Of a DNA stretch of 33,648 bases, positions 1 through 9,269 are shown piece by piece (the first letter of the stretch is position 1; the number at the start of each line of letters is the position of its first letter). The notes beneath the pieces were generated by a model that saw nothing but the letters and a program-made list of their open reading frames with translations, was not told where the DNA came from and searched no databases. The position numbers and the translations under genes were made by a program. The DNA is from an uncultured Planctomycetota bacterium (GTDB taxonomy: Bacteria > Planctomycetota > GCA-002687715 > CAIWVZ01). The stretch spans positions 1 to 33,648 of the forward strand of contig CAIWVZ010000353.1 in assembly GCA_903916245.1 (NCBI GenBank), given 5' to 3'.

Positions 1-1
1 G

Positions 2-523
2 TCCACGCGGGACGCCCTCCGCGCCCTTCACGAGCGTCTCGGTCTGACGACCATCCACGTCACGCACGACCGTGAGGAAGCGATGGCCGTCGCCGACGAT
101 CTCGCCGTCCTCATCGACGGACGGCTTCGACGCTTCGGCCCGTGTCGCGACGTTTGGGACGATCCGGGCGACGCCGACGTCGCGCGCTTCCTCGGGATGA
201 CGCTCTTACCCGTCGACGTCTCGGATGGATGTGCTCGGGCGCCCGGATTTTCGGCGCACATCGACGGCGAACGTCTCGGAGGGCGTCCCCTTCTCGGATT
301 CCGGCCGATCGACCTCCGCATGGCGCCCGGCACCGCCGCATCCGTCACGCGTCGTCGCGATCTCGGAGATGCGGTCGACGTCACCGTCACGTGTGCGGAA
401 ACGACCTACCGGATGCGGGCCTTCCCCGGATCTCCCGAAGCGGCGCTCCGGCCCGGAGACGCTGTCGCATTGACGCTCCGCGAGGGGGCCGGACGCCTGT
501 TCGCGGATCCCGACATTCCATGA
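2..523 (+). CDS. ABC transporter ATP-binding protein, C-terminal part (5' end outside window)
   Basis: Frame 2 is open from the window edge: STRDALRALHERLGLTTIHVTHDREEAMAVADDLAVLIDGRL, with the H-loop (VTHDREEA) and a TOBE-like C-terminal region; stop TGA 521-523 overlaps the next start (ATGA). Confidence 0.88.
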   Translation, partial: STRDALRALHERLGLTTIHVTHDREEAMAVADDLAVLIDGRLRRFGPCRDVWDDPGDADVARFLGMTLLPVDVSDGCARAPGFSAHIDGERLGGRPLLGFRPIDLRMAPGTAASVTRRRDLGDAVDVTVTCAETTYRMRAFPGSPEAALRPGDAVALTLREGAGRLFADPDIP

Positions 524-2130
524 CGTCGCGTCGAATCCGCGTCGCGCTGCTTTGCATCCTCCTCGGTGCCGTCGTGCATCCGCTGCTCGCGCTCGTACGG
601 ACGGCATTTCCCTCGGGTTCCCCGGAACCCCTCATGGACGCCGTCGGCGCCCCCTCGGTCCGTGCGTGCGTCCTTCTGAGCGCGGGGATCGCCGCGGCCT
701 CGGTGCTCGCCGCCGCCGCGGTGGGGATTCCTCTCGGCATCGCCGCCGCGCGCCTGCGAGCCGGAGGGATCTTCAAAACGGCCGCGCTCGCACCGATGCT
801 CATGCCCGCGGTCCTCGGCACGCTCGCCTTCTGGTTCGTCTTCGGACGCGGCGGGCTTCTTCCGAGCATCGTCTCCGGTTTCGAAGGCGAGTTCCGAGGC
901 GTGGGCGCCGTCCTGCTGATCCACGCGTTGACGCTGCCGACCGCGTTCACCTTGCTCGTGGAAAGCGCTCTGCGCCGCGCCGATCCCGCGTTGGTCGACG
1001 CCGCGCGGAGTTTGGGCGCGAGCCCCCTCCGCGCGTTTCGGGACGGCACGCTGCCTCAAATTCTGCCGTCGATCGGCGGTGCGGCCGCCCTCGTGTGGAT
1101 GTCGGCGACGGCGTCGTTCACGGCCCCGTTCGTCTTCGGCACCGAACGCACGTTGACGACGGCCATCTTCGTCGAAAGGCAGGATGATCCGGCCCGCGCC
1201 GCCGCGATCGCTCTCCTCCTCTTCGTTCTCGCCGCCGTCCCCTTGATCGTCCTCCGTCGTTCGTCCGCCTCGGCGCGCAAAGGGGCGCACGTCGCCGCGC
1301 CTCCGGCACGGGGAGCCGCGCGGGCATGGCTGCTCGCGACGGCGGTTCCGCTCGCGGCGGCGGTCGTCCTGCCTCTCGTCACGATGTTCGCGCTCTCCTT
1401 CGTCGAAGGAGGGCGCCTCGTCGGCGGATTCGGTGCGGCGCGTTTCTCAACGACCGCGTGGACGACGGTGATCGGCGGCGGCGCGGAGCTCCCCGCATCG
1501 ATCGGACGCTCGCTCCTCTTTTCCGCGATCGCCGTCGTCGTCAACATCGCGGTGGGGACGTCCCTCGTGCTCGTCGCACGCCGTGCGTCGACGGGATGGC
1601 GTCGACTCCTGCTCGGTCTCGCTTCGATTCCGTTCGCGGTTCCCGCGACGGTGCTCGGCATCGCCATGGCGGAGGCCTACGCGACGGGCGGTTTCCTCGG
1701 GCTCGGACCGCCGCTCGTCGGGACGTGGGCCATGCTTCCCTTCGCCTACGCCGTGCGCAATCTGCCGCTCGTCGTCCAATCCGTCGACGCCGGGTGCGCG
1801 ATGATCCCGTCGGGCCTCGAAGACGCTTCCGCGACGCTCGGTGCGCCTCCGGGAGCGACGGTCCGCTATCTTCTGATTCCCCTTCTCAAGCCTGCGATCG
1901 CGGCGGGCGCGACATTGGCTTTCGCCGCATGCACCGGGGAATTCGTCGTTTCCATCCTGCTTTTCGACCCGGCGACGAAACCCGCCGCGGTCGCCATCCA
2001 TGATCTTTTCAGGACGGGGTCCTTCGGCGTCGCCGCCGCCGCGGGGCTGTGTCTTTCGTTCGCCACCCTCATCCCCGTCCTCGTGCTCGGGCGCGTTTCG
2101 CGGTCGGAAGACGCTTCCTCGCCCGCCTAG
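520..2130 (+). CDS. ABC transporter permease, fused two-domain type (ThiP/FbpB-like)
   Basis: From ATG 520: MTSRRIRVALLCILLGAVVHPLLALV...; many TM segments and two binding-protein-dependent permease loops (EAA-like 'DAARSLGASPLRAFRDGTLPQILPS' and 'DASATLGAPPGATVRYLLIPLLKPA'). The track start at 142 is an upstream extension antiparallel to nothing useful. Confidence 0.85.
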   Translation: MTSRRIRVALLCILLGAVVHPLLALVRTAFPSGSPEPLMDAVGAPSVRACVLLSAGIAAASVLAAAAVGIPLGIAAARLRAGGIFKTAALAPMLMPAVLGTLAFWFVFGRGGLLPSIVSGFEGEFRGVGAVLLIHALTLPTAFTLLVESALRRADPALVDAARSLGASPLRAFRDGTLPQILPSIGGAAALVWMSATASFTAPFVFGTERTLTTAIFVERQDDPARAAAIALLLFVLAAVPLIVLRRSSASARKGAHVAAPPARGAARAWLLATAVPLAAAVVLPLVTMFALSFVEGGRLVGGFGAARFSTTAWTTVIGGGAELPASIGRSLLFSAIAVVVNIAVGTSLVLVARRASTGWRRLLLGLASIPFAVPATVLGIAMAEAYATGGFLGLGPPLVGTWAMLPFAYAVRNLPLVVQSVDAGCAMIPSGLEDASATLGAPPGATVRYLLIPLLKPAIAAGATLAFAACTGEFVVSILLFDPATKPAAVAIHDLFRTGSFGVAAAAGLCLSFATLIPVLVLGRVSRSEDASSPA

Positions 2131-2167
2131 TGCCACCCCGGGAGCGGGGGGTTAGGATTCCCCTCCG

Positions 2168-3322
2168 ATGCACTACCTCGACAACGCCGCCACGTCGTGG
2201 CCCAAGCCGGATGCGGTCTACACACGCATGGATGCGGCCTTCCGGCAATTGTTCAGCCCGAAGCGCGGCACGGCACGCGCGGCTCGTCTCGGTGCGTCGC
2301 AACTCGACGACGTTCGGGCCTTGGTCGCGCGCATCCTCGGCGCCGACGATCCGCGACGCGTGTGCTTCATGGCCGGTGCGACGCACGCGTTGAACACGGC
2401 GATCCAGGCGTTCCCCCTCGACAGGGGCGATGCCGTCGTCATGAGCGCTGTCGAACACCACGCCGTTTCCCGACCGATCCGCAAGATCGCCCGCGAGCGG
2501 GGTGTTCGCTTCCACGTCGTTCCGTACACGGACGACACGCCCTTCGACCTCGCCGCGTTCGAGGCGCTTCTACGCGACGATCCGAAGATCAAGCTGGTCG
2601 CGACGACGCACGCGAGCAACGTCCTCGGTTCGATTCTCCCGGTTGCGGAGATCGGCGCGCTGTGCCGCAAGTACGGTAAGACCTACCTGCTCGACGCCGC
2701 TCAGTCCGCCGGAGTCCTCCCGATCGACGTCGAGTCGATGGGAGTCGACATGGTGGCGCTTCCCGGGCACAAGTCGCTGTACGGCCCGCCCGGCGTGGGC
2801 GTCCTTTGGGTGCGCGAAGGAGTCCCTCTCGCCACCTTCATGGAGGGTGGCACCGGCGGCGACTCGGGGAAACACGAGCTCGCGCCCACGACCCCCGACG
2901 GATTCGAAGTCGGAACGATTCCGCTTCCGCAGATTCTCGCTCTCGGTGAAGGCATTCGGTGGGTGTTCGACACCGGACTTTCGACGATCCATCATCACGA
3001 GATCCGGCTGTTGTCCCGGCTTCTCGACGCCCTCGCGGGAATGCCGGAGGTCACGATCTACGGACATCGGGACGTTTCCCGGAAGACGCCCGTCGTCTCC
3101 TTCAACGTCGCGGGATTCGCCCCGAAGCCTCTCGGTGAAAGACTCTTCGACGACTTCGGCATCGCGCTGCGCGCCGGATTCCACTGCGCTCCGATGGCTC
3201 ACGAGTCGGCGGGAAGCGCCGCATCCGGAGGCACGGTCCGCGCGAGTCTCGGCTGGTCGACGACGGATGCGGACGTCGATGCGCTCGTCGCGGCGTTGAC
3301 GTCGATCATCGCGTCGCGCTGA
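2168..3322 (+). CDS. PLP-dependent class V aminotransferase / cysteine-desulfurase-family protein
   Basis: MHYLDNAATSWPKPDAVY; ATTHASNVLGSILPVAEI; LLDAAQSAGVLPIDV; PGHKSLYGPPGVG (PLP lysine); RAGFHCAPMAHES near the C-terminus. Confidence 0.88.
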   Translation: MHYLDNAATSWPKPDAVYTRMDAAFRQLFSPKRGTARAARLGASQLDDVRALVARILGADDPRRVCFMAGATHALNTAIQAFPLDRGDAVVMSAVEHHAVSRPIRKIARERGVRFHVVPYTDDTPFDLAAFEALLRDDPKIKLVATTHASNVLGSILPVAEIGALCRKYGKTYLLDAAQSAGVLPIDVESMGVDMVALPGHKSLYGPPGVGVLWVREGVPLATFMEGGTGGDSGKHELAPTTPDGFEVGTIPLPQILALGEGIRWVFDTGLSTIHHHEIRLLSRLLDALAGMPEVTIYGHRDVSRKTPVVSFNVAGFAPKPLGERLFDDFGIALRAGFHCAPMAHESAGSAASGGTVRASLGWSTTDADVDALVAALTSIIASR

Positions 3323-3335
3323 TCAGCGCGACGCG
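3310..3335. terminator. 26-bp perfect palindrome spanning two abutting convergent stop codons
   Basis: CGCGTCGCGCTGA|TCAGCGCGACGCG, 13 complementary pairs centred on 3322|3323. Confidence 0.75.
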
Positions 3336-4957
3336 CGACGGACGTCCGACCATCGTCCGACGACGGGCGCCGGGAACGTCGTTTCGGCTCCATCCGTCCA
3401 CCGCACGTGCACCGACTTCGGAAGGCGTGTTCGGGCGAACGTGAACTGAACGCGCGGATCGCAGGTCGCGAGATACGACTTGGCGGAACGCACTTCGCCG
3501 ACCGATCGACCGTCGTCGAAGTGAAGCGTCACGCGGGCGCCGAGGGCGTCGGCTCCGGAACGCTCTCGAACCCTCAATCCGACCCAAGCGGCGACGGCCG
3601 GGAGTCGATTGCGGAACAACCGCAACGGCCCGTCGCGATTCATCACGAGGACGTCGATCGCCCCGTCATCGTCGATATCGCCGACGGCGAGCCCCCGCCC
3701 GGACTCGTGGAGACGGAAGTCGGAACCCGCGTCGCCCTCTTCGAAACGCCCGTCGTCGCGTTGCCGCAACCACTGATCGGGTTCTCCGAAAACGTCGGGC
3801 CCGCCCACCAACTCGGGGACGAGGGCGACGCGCCCGTTGGCGACGACGAAGTCGAGGCACCCGTCTCGATCGACGTCGACGATCGCCGTACCGAATCCCG
3901 TCTGAGAGCGCGTCAACACGCCGAGTCCGTTGCGCGCCGTCGCATCGACGAAATAACCGTCGCCTCCGAGGTAGAGCGCATGCGTCTCGCGATGGAGATG
4001 GACTTTCCAGATATCGAGGCGACCGTCTCCGTTCACGTCGCCGCCGTCGACCCCCATGCCCGCCTGCGACTTGCCCGTCTCGTCGACGGCGCATCCGCGT
4101 TCGGTCGCTTCCTCGACGAAGCGCCACTCTCCGAGATTGCGCCACAAGAACGACGGCATCTGATCGTTCGAGACATAGACGTCGATACGACCGTCGCCGT
4201 CCGCATCGGTCAGGAGAACCCCGAGGGCGGTCCCGCGGCGCGTGCCGATTCCGCAAGTTTCGGTGCGATCGACGAACCGAAGACCGCCGAGATTCTCGAA
4301 GACGCGCGTCATGCCGGGCGCGCCGTAGGACTGCGGCGAGCAGTAGTCGCGCGTCCCGTCGGCGGAGACACAGACGCGTCGGGTGAATCGCGGCGTGTCT
4401 TTCCAATCGAGGTAGTCGCCGATCACGAGATCGAAGTCGCCGTCGCCGTCGAGATCACCGGCCGCTCCGCTCGTCCCCCACGGACAGGGAACGAGACCCG
4501 AGCCCGGAGTGGCGTCTTCATAGACGCCGTCGCCGCGATTGCGCCACAACGCCGTCTTCCCGACTCCGGTCATGACGAGATCGACGTCGCCGTCGAGATC
4601 CAAGTCGGCGGCCACGACGCCCATGCCGTAGGCGTCGAACGGCGGCAACGACGTGGCCGACACGTCGGAGAACCTCCCGTCCGTTCCTTGAATCCACAGA
4701 CCGTGTCGTCGGGGATGAGCGACGGTCGGCGCGGAGCCTACGGCGAGGACGTCGAGTCGTCCGTCCCCGTTCACGTCGACGAATCCGCAACCTCCCCCCA
4801 TGATTTCGGGAAGCGCTTTTTCGGGCGTCGCCGCGGAGACGTGCGTGTAGACGATTCCGCGCGTCCGCGCCACGTCTTCGAAGGCTCCGGTGTCGTGAGT
4901 ATCGCTCGATCGGCCGCATGCCGACGCGAGAACGAGAAGCCACACCAGTTTCCTCAC
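3323..4957 (-). CDS. FG-GAP/VCBS repeat protein with C-terminal UnbV/ASPIC domain (CRTAC1-like), lipoprotein-like signal
   Basis: GTG start at 4957: VRKLVWLLVLASACGRSS; seven DxDxDGxxD motifs (e.g. VDVNGDGRLDVL, GDLDGDGDFDLV); C-terminal GLRVRERSGADALGARVTLHFDDGRSVGEVRSAKSYL. The longer track ORF (to 5863) overlaps the TPR gene and is not supported upstream of 4957. Confidence 0.85.
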   Translation of the reverse strand: MRKLVWLLVLASACGRSSDTHDTGAFEDVARTRGIVYTHVSAATPEKALPEIMGGGCGFVDVNGDGRLDVLAVGSAPTVAHPRRHGLWIQGTDGRFSDVSATSLPPFDAYGMGVVAADLDLDGDVDLVMTGVGKTALWRNRGDGVYEDATPGSGLVPCPWGTSGAAGDLDGDGDFDLVIGDYLDWKDTPRFTRRVCVSADGTRDYCSPQSYGAPGMTRVFENLGGLRFVDRTETCGIGTRRGTALGVLLTDADGDGRIDVYVSNDQMPSFLWRNLGEWRFVEEATERGCAVDETGKSQAGMGVDGGDVNGDGRLDIWKVHLHRETHALYLGGDGYFVDATARNGLGVLTRSQTGFGTAIVDVDRDGCLDFVVANGRVALVPELVGGPDVFGEPDQWLRQRDDGRFEEGDAGSDFRLHESGRGLAVGDIDDDGAIDVLVMNRDGPLRLFRNRLPAVAAWVGLRVRERSGADALGARVTLHFDDGRSVGEVRSAKSYLATCDPRVQFTFARTRLPKSVHVRWTDGAETTFPAPVVGRWSDVRRASR

Positions 4958-6132
4958 GGATTCGCCCCCTTGCGAGACGGTGATCGTCGTTCCGCGTCCG
5001 CGCGGAGGCGTCGGGCCAGCTCCCATTCGGGACGGGCCGCACATACCGCGTTCAGGTGATCCAACGCATCCTCGACGCGACCGTCTTTCAACGCGCATGC
5101 ACCGAGCGCGAGCCTCGCCCCCATCGCGTCGGGATCCGCGAGCAACGCGCGCCGTGCGACGGCGGCGACATCCGTCGTCGACGCCCCGAGGTCGAGCATC
5201 CGCGTGGCACGCCGTTCGAGCGCGGATGCGGGCGCGTCGTCGCGGGCGGCGACCTTTTCCCACACGGCGTCCGCCGCGGCCGTGGCCCCCAAGCGAAAAT
5301 CGAGATCGGCTTTTTGGAGAAGGAAATCGATGTCGTCGGTCGTCGTTTCGAACGGCGTCAACAACGCGCGCGCCGCACGGTAATCCCCGGCGGCCGCGAC
5401 CGATTCCGCCCGCAACCGCGCCGCGCGCGCATCGTCGCGTTCGAGAAGCACGCGTCGATACACGGGATCCCGAACGACATCCGAACGTCGCATGGGGACA
5501 CCTCGCAGCAGAGCGGCCGCACTCGGGTCTCCCCTCCTCACGCGAATCGATGCCGAAACGTGTCGAGCGGCCGGATCGTTCGGAGCCTTCAGGAGCGCCC
5601 GTTCCGCCAAGGCTGCCGCATCCTCGACACGTCCCTGCGCCAGTCGCGCACGGGCCGCGATGATCGTCGGTACGGGATCGTCGGGATCGAGGGCTTCGGC
5701 GCGAGCCGCGTCCTCGACCGCGTCGGCCGCACGCCCGGCATCGAGCGCGCGTTCCGCCGAAAGCCGCCACACTTGAGGAAGTGCGGCGGCATCGATGCGG
5801 GCGACCACCAAGGCGGGATCGGGATCGAGTCCCGCCTGATGAAGGGCCAACGCCCGTAGCCACGCCGCCTCGGCACGGGCGACGGGATCCGACAATCCCT
5901 GCCGGGCCGCCGCGTAGACCATAGCCGCCGGACCGTAGGCGTCACGGGCGTGCAACCATCGCGCATAGGCGAAGCGGGCGCTCGCATCTCCGACCGCCGC
6001 CCGATCGCGCCGCAGCACCGCCTCGGGGATTCCGGACGGCGCGGGAAGCGGCACGGAGGTGTCGCCCCCCTCCGCGCACGCCACCGCCAAGACGGCGGCG
6101 GCGACACCCGCGCGCAAGGTCGCCGACTTCAG
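4954..6132 (-). CDS. TPR-repeat lipoprotein-like protein
   Basis: LKSATLRAGVAAAVLAVACAEGG (lipobox-like) then helical TPR-like repeats (ALDPDDPVPTIIAARARLAQGRVEDAAALAERALLKAPNDPAARHV). Likely CTG start at 6132 overlapping the upstream stop by 4 nt; TTG 6117 is the alternative. Confidence 0.72.
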   Translation of the reverse strand: MKSATLRAGVAAAVLAVACAEGGDTSVPLPAPSGIPEAVLRRDRAAVGDASARFAYARWLHARDAYGPAAMVYAAARQGLSDPVARAEAAWLRALALHQAGLDPDPALVVARIDAAALPQVWRLSAERALDAGRAADAVEDAARAEALDPDDPVPTIIAARARLAQGRVEDAAALAERALLKAPNDPAARHVSASIRVRRGDPSAAALLRGVPMRRSDVVRDPVYRRVLLERDDARAARLRAESVAAAGDYRAARALLTPFETTTDDIDFLLQKADLDFRLGATAAADAVWEKVAARDDAPASALERRATRMLDLGASTTDVAAVARRALLADPDAMGARLALGACALKDGRVEDALDHLNAVCAARPEWELARRLRADAERRSPSRKGANP

Positions 6133-8036
6133 TTGAAGGTCCTGTCCACCTTGTTCGAAAGCACCACCGATTCGACGGCGGGCCACAACGCGGAATCCAC
6201 GGCATACGCCTGGAAGCGCAACGTGAGACCCCCGGTCACGGGAAGGCCGCTGAACGCCTGCGTGAACGTCGGATTCACGGATCCGGTCTTGTAGAAGGTG
6301 TTCGGAGGACCGACGAGCCCGAGACCGTCGAAGGCGATGAGCCCCGGCTGCGGCGTCAACACGCTCGTCCAAATGTCGCCCCACGTCGTCGTGATCCACG
6401 GATTCGGCGTCGGCGCCTCGGCGCAGATGGTGACGGGGGCGTTCAACTGCGAATGTTTGAAGACGATCGACGCGTAGTTGATCGTCGGCAAATAGGTCAC
6501 CGTGAGACCGCGCCACGTCGACGTGAAGGCGACCGACGTCGCCCCCGTGTAGGACGCCGTGACCACCGGATTCGTGTTGGTGGTTTCGGAAAGAGTCAGC
6601 GTCGTGGACGCGAATCCCGAAGCATCGGTCACCGCGCTCGCCGGATTGAGGGTGCCGCCACCCGACGTCACCGCGAAGTTCACGGTGGCGCCGGCGATGG
6701 CGTTGCCGCCGGCGGTCGCGAGACGCACCACCATGGGCGAAGCGAGCGGGCGACCGGCGACGCCGACCTGCGAGCTTCCCGACACCGCGGTCAACACCGG
6801 TGCGTTCGCATTCGACTTGATGCGTCGAATGCCCGACGATTGATTCGCGTAATAGATCGCGCCGTCGGGCCCCACGAGCGCGTCCGCGGTATTCGCGAAG
6901 CCCGTTCCCCAATCGTTCGCGTTCGGCTGCCCCGCGACGGCGGCGGCGGGCACCCAAGTCGTGCCGTTCCATGCCGCGATACGCACCGCGCCGGAGTAGT
7001 AGTCGGCGTAGAAGTACATCCCCTCGTAGGCCGTGCCGAAATTGAAGACGCCACCCGGTTGATTGCGGTAGACGCCCATCGACATCACGGAATACCAACC
7101 CGCCGAGTGGTTGACGGCGATGATCGGGGCCACCGCACCCGCGGAGCTCGATCCGGTACAGGTCGAGTAGGTCGCGTTGCCCTCGAGGAACGGCCAACCG
7201 AAATTCTGTCCGCCACCCGTGCCGACGTTGCCGACGGAGACCTCCTCCCACGCGTTTTGACCGACGTCCGCGATGAGCATCTTGTTCGTCGTCGCGTCGA
7301 TGTGGAAACGGAAGGGATTTCGAAGCCCTTTCGCCCACATGAGTTTGGCGTTGTCCGTGCCCGTCGTGATCGGATTACCCACGGGGATCAGCGTCGACTT
7401 CGCCGGAGGGCCACCGGCGCCCGCGGGAAGCCCCGAAACATTGAGGCGCAGTATCTTGCCCGCGATCACGTCGTTGTTTTGGGCGTTGCACGCCGACGCG
7501 TCGTCACCCGGGCTCATGTAGAGCATGCCGTCCGGTCCGAAGCGCAGCGACGACCCGTTGTGGTTGTACGCGTTGTCCGGGAAGTCGGTGATGATGTGAT
7601 AGGCGGAGGCCGTCGTGAACGTGACCGCCGTCGATGCCGGGTTCGTCAACGCGCCGGTGCACGTGAAGCGCGTCAGTCGCAAATGTGCGGACAGCGACGA
7701 GTTGTAGTAGGCGTAGATGTAGCCGTTGGTCGCGAAGCCGGGATCGACGGCGAGCCCGAGCAACCCGCGCTCGTTTCCGGTGTAGTTGATGTTGGTGACG
7801 TTGCCGACGGTCGCCGACGTGACGGTCGGGCTCAACGTCGCGATCTTGATGTTGCCCGTCGTCTGCTCGCACCACATGAGACGACCGTCCGGAACGAACG
7901 CCAACGCGACCGCCCCCGACGTGCCCGTGACCACCGATTCGGTGGCGAATCCCGACGGCACGACTTGCGCCGCCGACACGCCGCACATCACGAGGCACAA
8001 TGTAAAGAGACGGAACAATGAAGCCGTTGCGTTCAT
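6129..8036 (-). CDS. PQQ-dependent sugar (glucose/sorbosone) dehydrogenase-like secreted protein with Ig-like (Big_1-type) C-terminal region
   Basis: Signal peptide MNATASLFRLFTLCLVMCGVSAAQ; GSDH-like motifs: NERGLLGLAVDPGFATNGYIYAYY, HNGSSLRFGPDGMLYMSPGD, KGLRNPFRFHIDATTNKMLIADVGQNAWEEV; then AGRPLASPMVVRLATAGGNAIAGATVNFAVTSGGGTLNP. Confidence 0.85.
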   Translation of the reverse strand: MNATASLFRLFTLCLVMCGVSAAQVVPSGFATESVVTGTSGAVALAFVPDGRLMWCEQTTGNIKIATLSPTVTSATVGNVTNINYTGNERGLLGLAVDPGFATNGYIYAYYNSSLSAHLRLTRFTCTGALTNPASTAVTFTTASAYHIITDFPDNAYNHNGSSLRFGPDGMLYMSPGDDASACNAQNNDVIAGKILRLNVSGLPAGAGGPPAKSTLIPVGNPITTGTDNAKLMWAKGLRNPFRFHIDATTNKMLIADVGQNAWEEVSVGNVGTGGGQNFGWPFLEGNATYSTCTGSSSAGAVAPIIAVNHSAGWYSVMSMGVYRNQPGGVFNFGTAYEGMYFYADYYSGAVRIAAWNGTTWVPAAAVAGQPNANDWGTGFANTADALVGPDGAIYYANQSSGIRRIKSNANAPVLTAVSGSSQVGVAGRPLASPMVVRLATAGGNAIAGATVNFAVTSGGGTLNPASAVTDASGFASTTLTLSETTNTNPVVTASYTGATSVAFTSTWRGLTVTYLPTINYASIVFKHSQLNAPVTICAEAPTPNPWITTTWGDIWTSVLTPQPGLIAFDGLGLVGPPNTFYKTGSVNPTFTQAFSGLPVTGGLTLRFQAYAVDSALWPAVESVVLSNKVDRTFN

Positions 8037-8165
8037 GGGTTACCCGAAGGACGGGAGGGTGGCTCCCGGCGCTCGGTGCATGATATCAGCCCGACGAGCC
8101 ACCCCGAAAGCGGCGAATCCCGTAACATCCGCACCGGCCGCGTCGTCGGCAACCTCCACTCCCCC

Positions 8166-9269
8166 ATGAAGATCCGCAGCATCACTCTGTATCGCGCCGA
8201 CATCCGCATGAAGGAACCCTTCCGCATCGCGACGATGACCGTCGACGTCGCCCAATGCGTCTACGTCGCCGTCCGAACGGACGACGGACGAGTCGGATGG
8301 GGCGAGGCCAACCCCTATTGGCGGATCGTCGGCGAAACCCAGAGCACCGTTCTCGCGGCGGGGACCGATTTGGCGCGTCTGCTGATCGGTTCCGACCCGA
8401 CGCGCATTCACGCGTGCCATCGAATCATGGCCGGCTTCCTCGCGGGCAACACCACGGCGCGTTCCATGTTCGAGATGGCGCTCTGGGACCTTCTCGCCCA
8501 GGCGTGCGGAGCGCCTTTGTGGAAAGTCCTCGGGGGCACGCACGCGCCGATTCCGACCGACCGCACCGTCGGGATCGATACTCCCGAAAACATGGCACGC
8601 GCCGCCGTCGGTTATCGCGATCGCGGGTTCCCCGCGGTCAAGCTCAAGATCGGTCGCGATCCCTCCACCGACATTCGTGCCGTGCAAGCGGTACGGGCGG
8701 CCGTCGGACCCGACATTCCTCTTCGGATCGACGCCAATCAGGGATTCGACGCCACGACCGCCGCACGGGTGCTGCGTGAACTCGAATCGACGGACATCCA
8801 GTACTGCGAACAACCCGTTCCCGCCGCGGACGTCGACGGGTTGGCGTTCGTGCGTTCGCGTACCCGCATCCCGATCATGGCGGACGAAGCGGTGTTCACC
8901 GCCGTCGACGCGTCGCGCCTCGCCAAATCCGGCGCGTGCGACTACATGAATCTCAAGTTGTCGAAGACGGGAGGCATCGCGGAAGCGCTCCGCGCCGCGG
9001 CCGTCGCGGAAGCGGCGGGCATCCGCTGCGCCGTCGGCTGCATGACCGAATCCCGCCTCGGCCTCACCGCGGCCGCCCACTTCGCGAACGCATGCGGCAA
9101 CGTCGTCTTCGCCGATCTCGACGGCGCCGATTTTCATGCCGAAGACCCCGTCGTCGGCGGAATCACCTACGGCGAAGACGGCACCGTTCTCGCTCCCGAT
9201 GTCCCGGGCCTCGGGGTGCATGTCCATCCGGATTTCCTCGCCCGCTGCGCCACCACGGTGATCGAATGA
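8166..9269 (+). CDS. Enolase-superfamily enzyme, probable dipeptide (L-Ala-D/L-Glu-type) epimerase
   Basis: ATG 8166 MKIRSITLYRADIRMKEPFRIA; KLKIG, DANQG, CEQPVP, ADEAVF, MNLKLSKTGG and a DxD-type C-terminal motif (FADLDGADFHAEDPVVGG) typical of dipeptide epimerases in the MLE group. Confidence 0.82.
   Translation: MKIRSITLYRADIRMKEPFRIATMTVDVAQCVYVAVRTDDGRVGWGEANPYWRIVGETQSTVLAAGTDLARLLIGSDPTRIHACHRIMAGFLAGNTTARSMFEMALWDLLAQACGAPLWKVLGGTHAPIPTDRTVGIDTPENMARAAVGYRDRGFPAVKLKIGRDPSTDIRAVQAVRAAVGPDIPLRIDANQGFDATTAARVLRELESTDIQYCEQPVPAADVDGLAFVRSRTRIPIMADEAVFTAVDASRLAKSGACDYMNLKLSKTGGIAEALRAAAVAEAAGIRCAVGCMTESRLGLTAAAHFANACGNVVFADLDGADFHAEDPVVGGITYGEDGTVLAPDVPGLGVHVHPDFLARCATTVIE

Noticed and set aside
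3323-5863. 846-aa minus ORF extending the FG-GAP/UnbV protein upstream
   Set aside because: The part upstream of GTG 4957 is Arg-rich shadow sequence overlapping the TPR gene; the signal peptide begins at 4957.
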